Part shown: piece after piece, positions 43,201 through 52,900 of the stretch
Numbering within the stretch: position 1 is the stretch's first letter
Layout: the number at the start of each line of letters is the position of its first letter
Made by a program: the position numbers and the translations under genes
The notes under the pieces: generated by a model
What the model saw: only the letters and a program-made list of their open reading frames with translations
Database searches by the model: none
Told to the model about the DNA's origin: nothing
Assembly (NCBI GenBank): GCA_013399695.1
Contig: VXAU01000760.1
Location: 4,696,967-4,760,966 of the forward strand
Direction of reading: 5' to 3'
Length of the DNA stretch: 64,000 nt
Origin: Formicarius rufipectus
Lineage: Eukaryota > Chordata > Aves > Passeriformes > Formicariidae

Positions 43201-46200
43201 CAGGCAAAAAGTCTTAGTCACTTTCTAAGGCGATGCTAAATGAAGAAGCCTCACAGCAGCTCCAGAGTATTTCTTCGTGGCAGTGTAACTGGCTTTCTTA
43301 CTTGGGTGCTACTGCAATCTATCCTGAGCCTCAGCAGTATTTGGTGAAAGGATTTTGCTGTTTAAAATCGGGCTAACCAGACTCTTGAGTGTAACACTTT
43401 CCCTCAGTTGGGTAAACCATCCTCTTTTTAAGGAGGGTACAGTTTTAGTCTTTCAACTTTAGTAGTCCCTGCCTTTCCTACATCCTTTCTGAACACCCAA
43501 AAGAGAAGGTGATGGGGAAAACATAGTTGATAGGGCGGGTGGAGAGCAGCTTGGCTTAGTGCACAGTATTGCCTAAGGGGGGTTAAATGAGGTGAGGGCA
43601 CAAGCAAGCCTGGTCCAGGGTAATGCAGCCCTTCTCTGGCTTTGGGTGAGTTACAGAGGGCAAGTAAGCAGCAGTCAAAGTGTGGGAGTAAATGGCAGCA
43701 CAGCAGAAAACTAGGAACAAGGTGATCATGAAATGCCAGATGCTATGGAGCTCTTCCCAGCATCAAGAAAGTCCAGGTGCAGACACAGCTCTGCAACAAC
43801 TTTGTAGTAATGCTCCACACCATGGCCAACCTAACCTTGTCAGCAACAGCCACATTACGTCTGCAATGAAACCACTCTGCATGGACCTTTTAAGCACAAT
43901 CATTTGTTCTCTTCACCCTTTACCCCCAATATATGAAGAGCAGATCCATGGCATGCTTCAGAATCGCTTCTTCAGTGCTGCCTCCATTTGTGAGCCAAGT
44001 TTTTTAATGACAAAACCTTTATTCTCTCATAAGCAAAATTATTATTTCTCTCCAGATTTGAACTTTTGAAGATCTAATACAGAGTTTTATTGGTAACCTA
44101 ACTTTGGACATTTCTTCCCTTTCATTTAAGGTGCGTGTGTATGATTCAAAATGCAATTTGCATCTGCTCTTCAGATTGTAAGGTGGCCCACACTAATTGC
44201 TGTCAGCTCAGCCCCTCACCAGCAAGGAAGAAAGTTTATGGCATACCCTGTGTTTCACATCATGCTCTTCTGCATGAAGTTAGTCACAGATCAAAGGTAA
44301 CCTCCATCTTGGCCCTAATAATAATGGAACAGAAAGGTGTGGAAATCAACTGTGCAACTTCACTGGGATCCTTCAGATAAATGAGTGATGTAAATTTAAT
44401 CATTTTGGTACGAGAGTCGTTTTAAAGTGAACACTGTAAACAGATCAATGTCTCCTGCTTTGCGTCAGCATCTCTATAGTAGCAGGAAACAATTATCCTG
44501 TGACATACTATTCTCCTGCCAACATCTAGGCTGTGAGGCAGTCTTTGAACTGGAGTTGTCTTTAGTGAGCCTGTCAGCACACAGACTAACTTGTTTTTTA
44601 TGCTTTCCTATACTTATTTTTTTCTGTAGGCCTGAATGTCAGAAGAGTTCTTAGTGAACTGTGCCTGAGAAACAGAGAGGAAATTTGGTGGGCAGTTTCA
44701 GAGGGTTTAATTTGTGCAAATGTGAGGAAAGTAATCATTTACTCACATCCCTTTCCCTGAGTCCAGGGGTAAGGACACCCAGCACCGAATGTTTAGTCCT
44801 AGCTGTTTCATGGCATCTGTTGTCCATGAATATGTCGTCTTTGCCCTGCAGTCTCATTTCAGCATCAAAGTATCAATCACAACACATGCTTTCACTTCAT
44901 ATGGTCATCTATAAACATAACAACATCGCCCTATTGCTGTCAGGCTGCTGGATGACAGATTCCAGAAGTTCTGCTGGCAGAACACTGCTAAGGAGCATAC
45001 TACAAGTAAACCTGCCTGAATTTTTTGGATTTGACTGAAATTTTTTCTATGTCTTCTTGCCATGAAAATTCTTCTTTTCATTATCTCCACTTCAAACTTT
45101 CACTAATGCTTTCAACACTGACAAGAAGGGGAGATGTTCGCTTGAAAGTGTGTTAATTTTGAACAATTAGAGGTGTATCTATGAAAGTCAATGAAAATTT
45201 GTTTCTGACATGAGGCAAGGCCAGTTCTATTTCAGCCACTGTTATCATATTACATTAACCCTAAAAAGCTGCAGATACTTGAGCTGCTTTGCATTATTGA
45301 GTTCATTATTGCACATATGTTACCCCATATAAAACACTGCCATTAACAACAAATAGCTCTTCATTGTCTTCAGCACTGATTTTGTGATATTAAAAATTCT
45401 TACTGTGATTTTCCAAGTACATTTGCTGTTTGGAGGGTAGACTCCAGGAAATCCTTCACTGCCAATAAAACCTGACTCTCCAGATACAACTCCTCCACAT
45501 GTAAATGCAGGCCTGAGAATAATAGGAAAAATAGTGCTTAATTTTTAGGTATAGTTCATTTATTCTTTGTATAATAGTCAAGAGGCACAAACTGTCTGAA
45601 AAACACTTAAATACTTAAAAGCATTGCTAATGTTAAATGTGTGTTTCATTATTTACACAATGTGACTATTGACACAGAATGTGCAATTTAACACTCAAAT
45701 GTGTAGAAAAAATTAACTACTTGGGCCTTAACTCTGGGTTTGCACAGACTGTTATCCCTCCCCCTCTCTTTCATTTCATAGGAGTGAAGGTGTGACACAT
45801 CATTGCAAATTACTGTAATAATGAAAAAACAGTTATTAAAAAGTCATTAGTGATGCCTTTTTATAGTACATATAACAGTAGTTAAATTAGGACGTTAATA
45901 AAAGTAAATTTTTATTAGCACGTTAATAAAACTAACTTTTCATTCCTTCCAGCATTTGGAAATTCGGATGTTTCAATCCAGTAAGTCTCCGGTAGTTTTC
46001 AGCACCCCAGCAGCACAACCCCCCACCCCGTTCGTGCTCAGGGCTCCGCTCAGGTGAGCTCAGGTGCGGGTGGGTGCCCTGGAAAACCTGTGTGTGGAAC
46101 CACAGCGATCCTGCTGCGGACACGAAGGCGGGCGAGTGCCCTGCCGAGGGCTCGATTCGGGGATGCCGTACCGCGTTATACCGCTATGTCACACACCCCG

Positions 46201-46617
46201 GGCAGCGCTCGCAGCGGGCTGTGGGGAAATCCCCGCCTCGCCGCGCTCACGGGCAGGGAAATACCTGCACACGGTGGGGGGAATGACAGAAACGGGGGAC
46301 AGCGGGGCCTGTGCGGGGACAGCCGGACAGGGGGGACAGCGGGACCTGTGCGGGGACACCCGACCAGGGGGGACGGCGGTGCCTGTGCGGGGACAGCCGG
46401 ACAGGGGGGACAGCGGGACCTGTGCGGGGACACCCGACCAGGGGGGACGGCGGTGCCTGTGCGGGGACAGCCGGACAGGGGGGACAGCGGGACCTGTGCG
46501 GGGACACCCGGGCAGGGGGCGGCGGTACCTGTGCGGGGGCGCTGCGGGGCGCGCTGTGGGCAGGGGCAGCAGCATCAGCAGCAGCAGCAGCGGTGGCCGC
46601 GGGGCGGCGGGCGGCAT
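25130..46617 (-). CDS. PCOLCE2: Procollagen C-endopeptidase enhancer 2, 9 coding exons
   Basis: Nine minus-strand exons join in frame to 1254 nt, predicting 417 residues (human 415). The product is a secreted glycoprotein that binds fibrillar procollagens and speeds removal of their C-propeptides by BMP-1/tolloid proteinases. Order: signal peptide (about 1-25, a Leu-rich core after MPPAAPRPP); CUB1 (about 35-146) with cysteines 35, 61, 88 and 109; CUB2 (156-268) with cysteines 156, 183, 210 and 233; a Thr-rich linker (276-290, probably O-glycosylated); NTR (netrin-like) domain (299-417) with cysteines in ALCQQKC, NYCSS, VVCKQCP and the terminal KTC. Each CUB keeps the acidic CRYD pattern of calcium-binding CUBs. 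PCOLCE2 is preferred over PCOLCE by sequence and by its place beside TRPC1. Exon 1 is short and GC-rich; exon 4 is unusually GC-rich. All introns are GT-AG. Convergent with TRPC1. Confidence 0.96.
26465..26632 (-). CDS. PCOLCE2: PCOLCE2 coding exon 8 (NTR core)
   Basis: Acceptor cttgtag just above 26632, donor gtaagt at 26464-26459. Residues 319-374, ITGTVITAVTRAGSLHATVA to CKQCPLIRR. It keeps the GKNMS glycosylation sequon and the CKQC cysteine pair. Confidence 0.95.
27780..27830. repeat. T-rich (GTTT)n simple repeat
   Basis: Interrupted T-runs with tandem gttt units in PCOLCE2 intron 7. On the minus strand this is an A-rich AAAC tract. Confidence 0.9.
28599..28682 (-). CDS. PCOLCE2: PCOLCE2 coding exon 7 (start of NTR)
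   Basis: 84-nt exon; acceptor ttcaaaaag ends at 28683, donor gtaagg starts at 28598. Residues 291-318, VKPTAALCQQKCKRSGTLES to YCSSNF, with three NTR cysteines. Confidence 0.94.
28753..28773. repeat. (AAC)n / poly(A) microsatellite
   Basis: Four AAC units run into an A9 run, about 70 bp on the intron side of PCOLCE2 exon 7. Confidence 0.85.
30902..31056 (-). CDS. PCOLCE2: PCOLCE2 coding exon 6 (end of CUB2 and Thr-rich linker)
   Basis: Acceptor atttcag ends at 31057, donor gtaagt starts at 30901. Reads PILSERNELLIQFLSDLSL to FRPKKLPTTTVQPTTTTVP. The Thr/Pro-rich end (276-290) is the hinge before the NTR domain. Confidence 0.96.
32759..32895 (-). CDS. PCOLCE2: PCOLCE2 coding exon 5 (CUB2)
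   Basis: Acceptor cctgtag ends at 32896, donor gtgagt starts at 32758. Residues 194-238, LIELKFEKFDVERDNYCRYD to KYCGDSPP, with CUB2 cysteines 210 and 233 and the calcium-type CRYD motif. Confidence 0.96.
35177..35191. promoter_or_regulatory. Two CACGTG E-boxes in tandem
   Basis: CACGTG occurs at 35177-35182 and 35186-35191, separated by three bases, in PCOLCE2 intron 4. Function is not shown by sequence alone. Confidence 0.4.
35610..35990. other. PCOLCE2: Intragenic GC-rich, CpG-containing island around PCOLCE2 exon 4
   Basis: A local block of high GC with many CpGs (gccgcgcccgccgcagcgcc near 35692) in otherwise AT-rich introns. It covers exon 4 and both flanks. Confidence 0.7.
35717..35841 (-). 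CDS. PCOLCE2: PCOLCE2 coding exon 4 (start of CUB2)
   Basis: Acceptor tattgcag ends at 35842, donor gtaagg starts at 35716. Residues 152-193, GDQYCGGRLEKPSGSFQTPN to HIVAPKNQ, with CUB2 cysteines 156 and 183. Third codon positions are almost all G or C (37 of 42 by hand count), unlike exon 5. Confidence 0.96.
36560..36775 (-). mobile_element. Ancient CR1/L3-like LINE fragment, minus orientation
   Basis: Blocks such as cagcattccaccacttctaa, then tttatgattttagagccctc and ccctttgaccttctcttttt follow the order of the antisense 3' part of old reptilian CR1/L3 elements. Highly diverged, in PCOLCE2 intron 3. Confidence 0.5.
37186..37522 (-). mobile_element. CR1 LINE fragment, minus orientation
   Basis: The + strand carries antisense CR1 blocks in order: gccctgcacaggaccagccc, tggtgctgtgacccctgctc, gtgcccaaccaccctctggg, atatccaacctaaccctccc and ctgcaatgaggtctcccttc. 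This is a 3' fragment in PCOLCE2 intron 3, oriented with the host gene and less diverged than its neighbour at 36.6 kb. Confidence 0.88.
37774..38029 (-). CDS. PCOLCE2: PCOLCE2 coding exon 3 (most of CUB1)
   Basis: A strong pyrimidine-rich acceptor (tctctctgcag) ends at 38030; donor gtaatt starts at 37773. Residues 67-151, VPEGKVVVLSFRYLDLESDN to AAEPHER, with CUB1 cysteines 88 and 109 and the TSDAN loop. Confidence 0.97.
38030..45403 (-). other. PCOLCE2: PCOLCE2 intron 2 (7.4 kb), no exon or gene seen
   Basis: The longest intron in the window, AT-rich with a few GC-richer stretches (about 39420-39500, 40360-40560 and 43540-43640). Open frames here lack splice context or recognisable domains. 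Confidence 0.65.
45404..45512 (-). CDS. PCOLCE2: PCOLCE2 coding exon 2 (start of CUB1)
   Basis: Acceptor attctcag ends at 45513, donor gtaaga starts at 45403. Residues 30-66, PAFTCGGVVSGESGFIGSEG to CTWKIT, with CUB1 cysteines 35 and 61. Its first base completes the Arg codon begun in exon 1. Confidence 0.96.
46308..46541. repeat. 37-bp GC-rich minisatellite overlapping the PCOLCE2 exon 1 donor
   Basis: Two alternating 37-bp variants form 74-bp dimers. Units start at 46308, 46345, 46382, 46419, 46456 and 46493 (the last is 35 bp), then a partial unit from 46528 runs into exon 1. Every unit begins cctgtgcgggg, which on the minus strand reads ccccgcacag followed by g, the same bases as the end of exon 1 and first intron base. 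Confidence 0.95.
46529..46617 (-). CDS. PCOLCE2: PCOLCE2 coding exon 1 (signal peptide)
   Basis: The ATG at 46617-46615 starts MPPAAPRPP, then a Leu-rich hydrophobic core and PTARPA, a typical signal peptide with cleavage near residue 25. The 89-nt exon ends cacag before donor gtaccg (46528-46523) and leaves two bases that complete an Arg codon with exon 2 (HR|PAFTCGG), matching the family. An in-frame ATG further upstream (46698) would place the signal peptide internally, so it is not preferred. Confidence 0.88.
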
Positions 46618-46740
46618 CGCGGGGCNGCAGCCGCGCAGGGACCCCCGGCAGCGGCGCCGCCGCAGCCCGCAGCCCCCCGCGCTGTCCTCAGGTGGCACGG
46701 GCAGAGGGCTCGGCCCCGCCGTGAATGAGCTCAGTGTTAC

Positions 46741-49700
46741 CGCTGCGTGCAGCCTCGCCAGCGCTTGAAAAATAGTAATGCTGCTTTGAAATTTCTTCTT
46801 TATTTAAATTCTAAAGTAAACTTGAAATGCTTCGTTTTGTTTACCAGTGGGTAATCTTTGGTAGCCTTTTCGCTGTGGCTGTGAAAGATACTCTTTAAAG
46901 GGCTGTGGCAGAGTACAGTAATGGACTCGGTGTTTGTAGGATTTGGGCCAAAGTTGTTTGACTGAGAAAAGAAATGAAAGATTAAGTCAGTATTCTTACT
47001 GAACGCAGTATTCTAATTGAACGTGGCATTAAAAAAACTCACATTGTTAGGGCTGTTGAATGATGACATACAGATTATCATGCCAATAAATAATAATTTA
47101 TTTTCTGAGGATTGCTTTAAGAAGAGCCTGTCCCTCTTACTGTTTTAAGTACTTCTCATATGCATCTCTTTGCAGAACGAGGTAAATCTGTAATAAAGTG
47201 TTCAGGCACAGCCAACTGAAGCAAAGATTGGAGGACCTAAATAGGAATTCTGCCGTATACAAGGCAGAATATAAACCCATTATCTTATTTTTAGCTTATT
47301 AGGCATTTAACAGTCTAATTCTTGCAAAATACAATGAAGAGTGGTTCCACTACTATGACTTTAAAGAAGTGCTGTGGATTAGAGAGGATGCTCTAAGGGT
47401 TAAATAGAGAGTGGATGCTGCAGTTTAGCAGACATAATACCTGCACTCTTCTTTCTGTACTGCAGGATGAAGAAAGCATTAGACTAACCTGGATTCATGC
47501 TTGCTAAATTTCCAAGAGGATTTTTTGGGAGAGGTACAGCTGCTATTGGAACATCGAAGATCTTTAGAGGCAGCCTGCAAGACTGCTGGTAAGAGGTGCT
47601 AACAGTGCTGCTGTGTGCACAGAGGGGATGGAAGACAACAAAAGGGCAGAGGCTGAGATGTGTGTGAGTTTGGGGAGACCCAGATTTTGTGGGAGTGAAC
47701 GTGTGTTGGCACACAGTGGAAGTGCCTGGGATGAGGGGCAGCCCCACACCCCTCAGTGGGACTGGAGCAAGGAGCAGGACACATCTAGGAAAGGCTTGGG
47801 GAGGGACTGGGGCAGGCAGTCTGGTTCACAGAAAGGACGCTGTGGAAACAGAGAAAATCATAACATGGTCTGAGTAGAGATTATGTTTGCAACTATGTTT
47901 GGGACTGATTTTAAGTCACAGAAATGGGGAATAAGAAAGCCAAAAAGGAGACATTTACTTACTCCATGACCAACATGATGATGGTTAGCAGCTAAATTTT
48001 AACTGCTGCCAGTGGGTATACTGGTTTTAGCCACGAAGGTAATACAGTGTTAATAAAAACTGTTAGATCAGAAGTCAATGTATGCAACAGAGAGTTGTGT
48101 ATTCCTCACACCACAGACACACCTGCTGCTCCTCTCTGTCAACATGTTTTGGTCTAGAGAAGACCCACTATTTAATAAGGAGAAAGTATTTCAGGCCTTA
48201 TATCCATGGAAGACCTGGCCTCTTTTGCACCTGGTGGTGCAAAACCACCACCAAAGACTGTTAGTTCCCATGGATTACATGTTCAAGGAATCTTTTACAT
48301 GTGGTTGCTGCAGACTTTTAACCTCATCTAAAGGCAGTTTTAAACTTCTGAGTAGTTAAGGTGTTAACAGGTTTTGCATTGCCACCCAAGCATATCTGCA
48401 GATCTGTGCAGCAACAGGACAGTTCAGGCCTGTAGAGCAACTCTAGGCAATGAACAGGCTTCTGGAAAAGCCCCCCACCCCTGTACACAGCCCCTCCATT
48501 CAGGCTCCTGCACCTTCACTGCACTAGGAAAGCAGCAGCATCACTCCCTGGCACTGCCTACCTGGGGACACACCCTAAATGTGTGTACCCTTAGCACCCT
48601 GAATCGAATGTGCTCAAGTACTTCTTCAGTGTTCCACTATGAAATGGATTATGAATACCACAAATAGTAAATGATAAACAAGGCACTCATTTACATTAAA
48701 CTGTGTTTACCAAATGTAAATGATGTTGCTGGAGAGAATTCACCCATGAGCTCACCCAGAGACGCCTGGCTGGTTTCCATTGATGGCTGCAGAAGGAACA
48801 GAAAGTAAAAGGCCGGTAAGTAGTTACCCATAAATAAACGTGTTAGCATTGACATTAATCTTCAGTTAAGTTATGAACTGTTAGGAACACAGAAACAGGA
48901 GTGACCTTTCTTCTTCACCAAGCCCAGTCCTCTACTCTTGCAGGGAACCAAATCAAATAAACCCTTTCATATGCTGATGATATTTCATTTTTGAAGTCAG
49001 GGAGCTTCTCAATCAGCATCTGTTAGTCTCTGTCTTTTTGGGGTAAAACCATGGAATGCACTGTTAGGAGTTGTTTGTGGGTAGTGGATATAAATTCAGC
49101 TAGAAAGGTTTTAAGCTCAAAACCAAAAGATGGCAGATTTACAGCCTCATGCAACCTTAATTATGCTTCCTTGTGTACGTATTCTTTGCATAAATGATGC
49201 ATAGGTTATGTGACAAAAATAGGATGGAGTTGCATAAGCGAAGTGTCTGCATTAATGTGGATGAAAAACATCTAACTTTCGACAGTTGACTTTGCAACAC
49301 AAGTTTACAGCAGTTTCTTTTTGAAGGTGGGACAAAAACTGTTTTCTGTTACGTATCCCTGAGGTGAGGCATCCTCAGGCTTGGAATGATGAATCTTTAG
49401 TGACAGGCATTTAACATATGAACTAGAGAGCTATTGCCATAGTAATTGTGAAAAATGCCCACTGTCCTGGGGTGTCACTGCCTCCTGCAGCCTTCTGGCA
49501 GAAATGTGCAGCCTGAGTGACCCTCTCCTCCCCTTGGCTGCTGCCAGCTGTCCCGGGCTCAGTCAGTGATGCTGGTGATCCAGGGCTGAGTCACAGTCCT
49601 ATCAGTCACTGAAGAAAGATATTTTGTAGACAGAGCTAATGAGGGACAAATTTCCTAATGAATGTCTGGCAAGTGTGACCTTTTCTGCCTGAAAATGAGA

Positions 49701-49849
49701 CAACTGCTGAAGTGGAAAGGGGAAACTTCTTCCTGAAATGTAGCCCTGTGTGACAGATTGGCCCTGAGATGTTCTTTGAAAAGATGGTGTAAATGTTGAT
49801 GTAAACCACGTGTCCTCCTGCTATAAGCCCTTATTAAAAGTTTTCCCCC
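46741..49849. other. Upstream flank of PCOLCE2, no gene seen
   Basis: The sequence becomes AT-rich beyond the CpG island. Short open frames (for example 47613-47873, 48078-48359 and 48374-48667) show no family resemblance or conserved splice structure. Confidence 0.6.
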
Positions 49850-49965
49850 ATCTTTCCTCAAAGTCCCCTTTAATTATTGAAAGGCCACAATAAGGTAAGC
49901 CTTGCAGCCTTCTCTTCTCCAGGCTAAATAACCCCAACTCTCTCAATGCAGTCTTAAGTGCCAAA
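49850..49965 (-). mobile_element. Old CR1 LINE fragment, minus orientation
   Basis: The block aaggccacaataaggtaagc, followed by agccttctcttctccaggct and aaataaccccaactctctca, is the antisense of a conserved CR1 3' segment. Diverged, and its edges are uncertain. Confidence 0.7.
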
Positions 49966-52900
49966 ATCTTGATATTTTCACTTCCAAAAGTACTTTGGTA
50001 TTTCCTGGAATTGCAAGTTGTCCCTTTTCAGAACAGCATTGGATAACATGCAATAAAGAGGATGTATCCCTGTTTTCTTGATAATCCTAGCACCTAAAAT
50101 GAGTCTTATAAACTGATGTACCCACGCAGTTCCTAGGATTTCCAAATTTGCTTTGGTCTGTAAGCCAATGATTTAACCATGTCATACCTCTAATTGAATC
50201 TGCTACTTTATAAAAGTAAAAACCCACACAAGAGTTGTCCCTGGAAAAGTTTCAGAGCCTCCACCCTTCCCCAGGCTGGAATTCCCACTCTCCTCTCTTT
50301 TTGTGTGTCAAGTTTCTCTCTTGGCTCATTTTTCAAATGACAATGTGGTTTCTGGCTTTATATAAAAAATGGCAGTGATGAGTCATAGACCTCCCCTCCC
50401 CTATTTTGATAGAGGTACCAAGTGCAAATGTGGTATTTACAGTATTCCCACACCTCAGGAATTTAGGAACTTATTAGGAACGAAGCTTAGATTCTTTAAT
50501 TAACTTTTTTAATATCTTTTCTGGTTTTACCTTAAGTAATAGCATATTTAATACAGTTGCAAAACTTCATATTATCATTTAGCAGAGAGACCAGATGCAA
50601 TGCATCCATTATAAAAGCAGTTCAGTTTTCAGTATGGCTTTTCTAAATTGCCTTCTAGTCCTTCCATTTGTCAGTTTGGGCAATTCTGACCTCAGTTTCT
50701 ACTTGCCTCTTCTCTTTATATGAATACAAGCTGGTATCCAATAATTTTTTTCAAATGTTTTACCCCCTGTTGTTCAAGGTCAGTTGCTTATTTGCCAGCA
50801 TAAGAAAATATTAAGGACAACAGTGCTGAGTTATAATTAGTTGGATTGTTTTTCATTATAATATAAAAATTATAAATTGGACAACTACTGCTAAATTGCA
50901 AATATTCTTGTAACCAAAGAGATCTAATCATTATTAGCCAGAGTGCCTGCTCTCAAGGAGGATACTTGAAAACATTCATAATGTTGTGGACAGATACTCC
51001 ATCATAGTACAGGGCTCCTAAAGGATTGTTTTAACACTTCCAGTGAAGCATCCCAGGGTCCATTAACCAAGGGCAGGCACTGACAATGACCACATCACAC
51101 AGCAGGTGTAAAAATGGCTGAAGTGCCAATCAAATAAATGGATTCCAAAATATTTCTAAGCAAGAGCTATGTCCCTAATAGTGCATCTTAAACACATCAG
51201 TCCAACAAAAATATTCAATATGTAAAAGGAACATGAGCGTAAACCATGGAGTAGAAGGCCATGAAATTAAAAAGGCAGAAGCCCTGAACTACTTGCAGGT
51301 ACCTGTGAATCAGGCAGTCCCATGGCCAAATCTTCCAGCAGCAGACAGAGAGAGGACCAAAGCACCTCTGGCTCTGAAGGACAACTTCTGAGCCCTGGCT
51401 CAGAAGGTGCAGGGCATCATCAAAAGTCAGGAAATGCTGTTCTTACAGAGAGAGCTGTAAAAGCAAAGACAGCTCAGATACCCAGTCAGTCATTATCCCA
51501 GCCTTGATGTAATCTAAATCAGCAAGTATTCAAGTAGATAATATTATGAAAGAAAATGAAAAAGCAGATTCCCTTTACTTTGGTGGATGAGGGAAAGAAA
51601 CATGAGACCTTTAATTGTGCTTGTTCTTGGGGAAGGAAATAGGAGAGGAGCTAGAAAATTGTGTCACTAAAATGGAAAAAATAGACCTTCTGTTTCTGTA
51701 TACAAAATAGATTATTTTTATGAGTGAGATATATATAAAAATCATCCTTGGATCCATTGTCCCCATTTAATGACAAGACTCACTCATGCCTGCATATGGA
51801 TAAATCTCTGGAGACTTAGATCAGAGTGTGGTTTATAGCTTGAGAAATGAAAAGAGCTGATATTTGGAACAACCTGCTGCACAATAGCATCCTCCCTCCT
51901 GCAAAAGCACCACCTCCTCTGTTAAGCTCAGCTCTGACCTGAATGAGGAAAGTCAGAGTGTGGAGCCCTTGCTGTGTTCCCCGGCACACTGGGTGGTGCC
52001 AGCAGCCCGGTGATGCTCACAGCCACCTTCCCTTCGAGCTGGCTGCAAGGGGCTCTGGAGGCGCGAGGGAAGGCACGTGTCAGTGCACAGGGGAGTCCGT
52101 GCAGTGAGAGCCTGTCAGGTGCTGCTCATGCAGAAGCAGAGCAAGATAAGCTGCAGAAGGCATCGAGGGTGCTCCAGAGAAGTCTCTTTCGGGTTTCCAG
52201 TGTGCTTCTGGCAAGAGTGCTGTCAAAAGTACAACTGGAACCTTGAGCAGAGAAGGTGCCAGTTTAGTGTGTGTGATTTAATTCTCTGATGTTCAAGAAA
52301 GAGTTCTACATTGTCTGTGAATAAGTAGGTTTGTATTAAGGCATCTACCTTGTTTCTCCCCCCACCCCATTTTTTTTCCTGTCTAATGAATACTGTAGTT
52401 GCAATAGAGATATTTCCAAAGAACATTGAGTGCGTTATGCTGTCACACTGCTATTGCACAGGTGATACCTGGGACCCAAGTCTCATGGTGCAGTTTCGCA
52501 TATAATTAGTTTGCTGTTACTGGCAACACAGATTTGAAATCAGAATTAAGCCCTGTAAGAAACTGTTTGCTGCCAGTGCTCTCATTGTTTTCCCTAAATT
52601 TCCCTCTACTATTATTTATGAGACTATACATAAAAAGAACAGTTTGATCTAATTTATTTACTGCAAATGCTCTTAGTAAGAAAAGTATTGTGAGCAATTT
52701 TAGTTCAGCCAACTAAAATACTGTTTTCTTACTTTTACTGATAAGAAAATTCACTATCTGCTTCCAAATTACCACAAAGAGGACAATGAGGAAAAAACTG
52801 TTTACAAAACGTGCAAATGATATGACAGTCTGTGCAGCAAGAGATGAGAGAATACAAGGAAATTTCCATCAGCCATGATCATTCTTGCACTTGTTTTCTG

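Larger units (their letters stand above)
46010..46740. promoter_or_regulatory. PCOLCE2: CpG-island promoter and 5' end of PCOLCE2
   Basis: A dense CpG, very GC-rich block spans the 5' part of intron 1, exon 1 and the upstream flank. No TATA box is evident. The transcription start is probably just above 46617 but cannot be placed. One base (46626), nine bases upstream of the start codon, is an N. Confidence 0.75.

Noticed and set aside
46064..46768. Plus-strand open frames of 220-234 codons with Gly/Arg-rich repeats
   Set aside because: They are the opposite strand of the PCOLCE2 5' minisatellite and exon 1. GC-rich tandem repeats keep frames open by chance.
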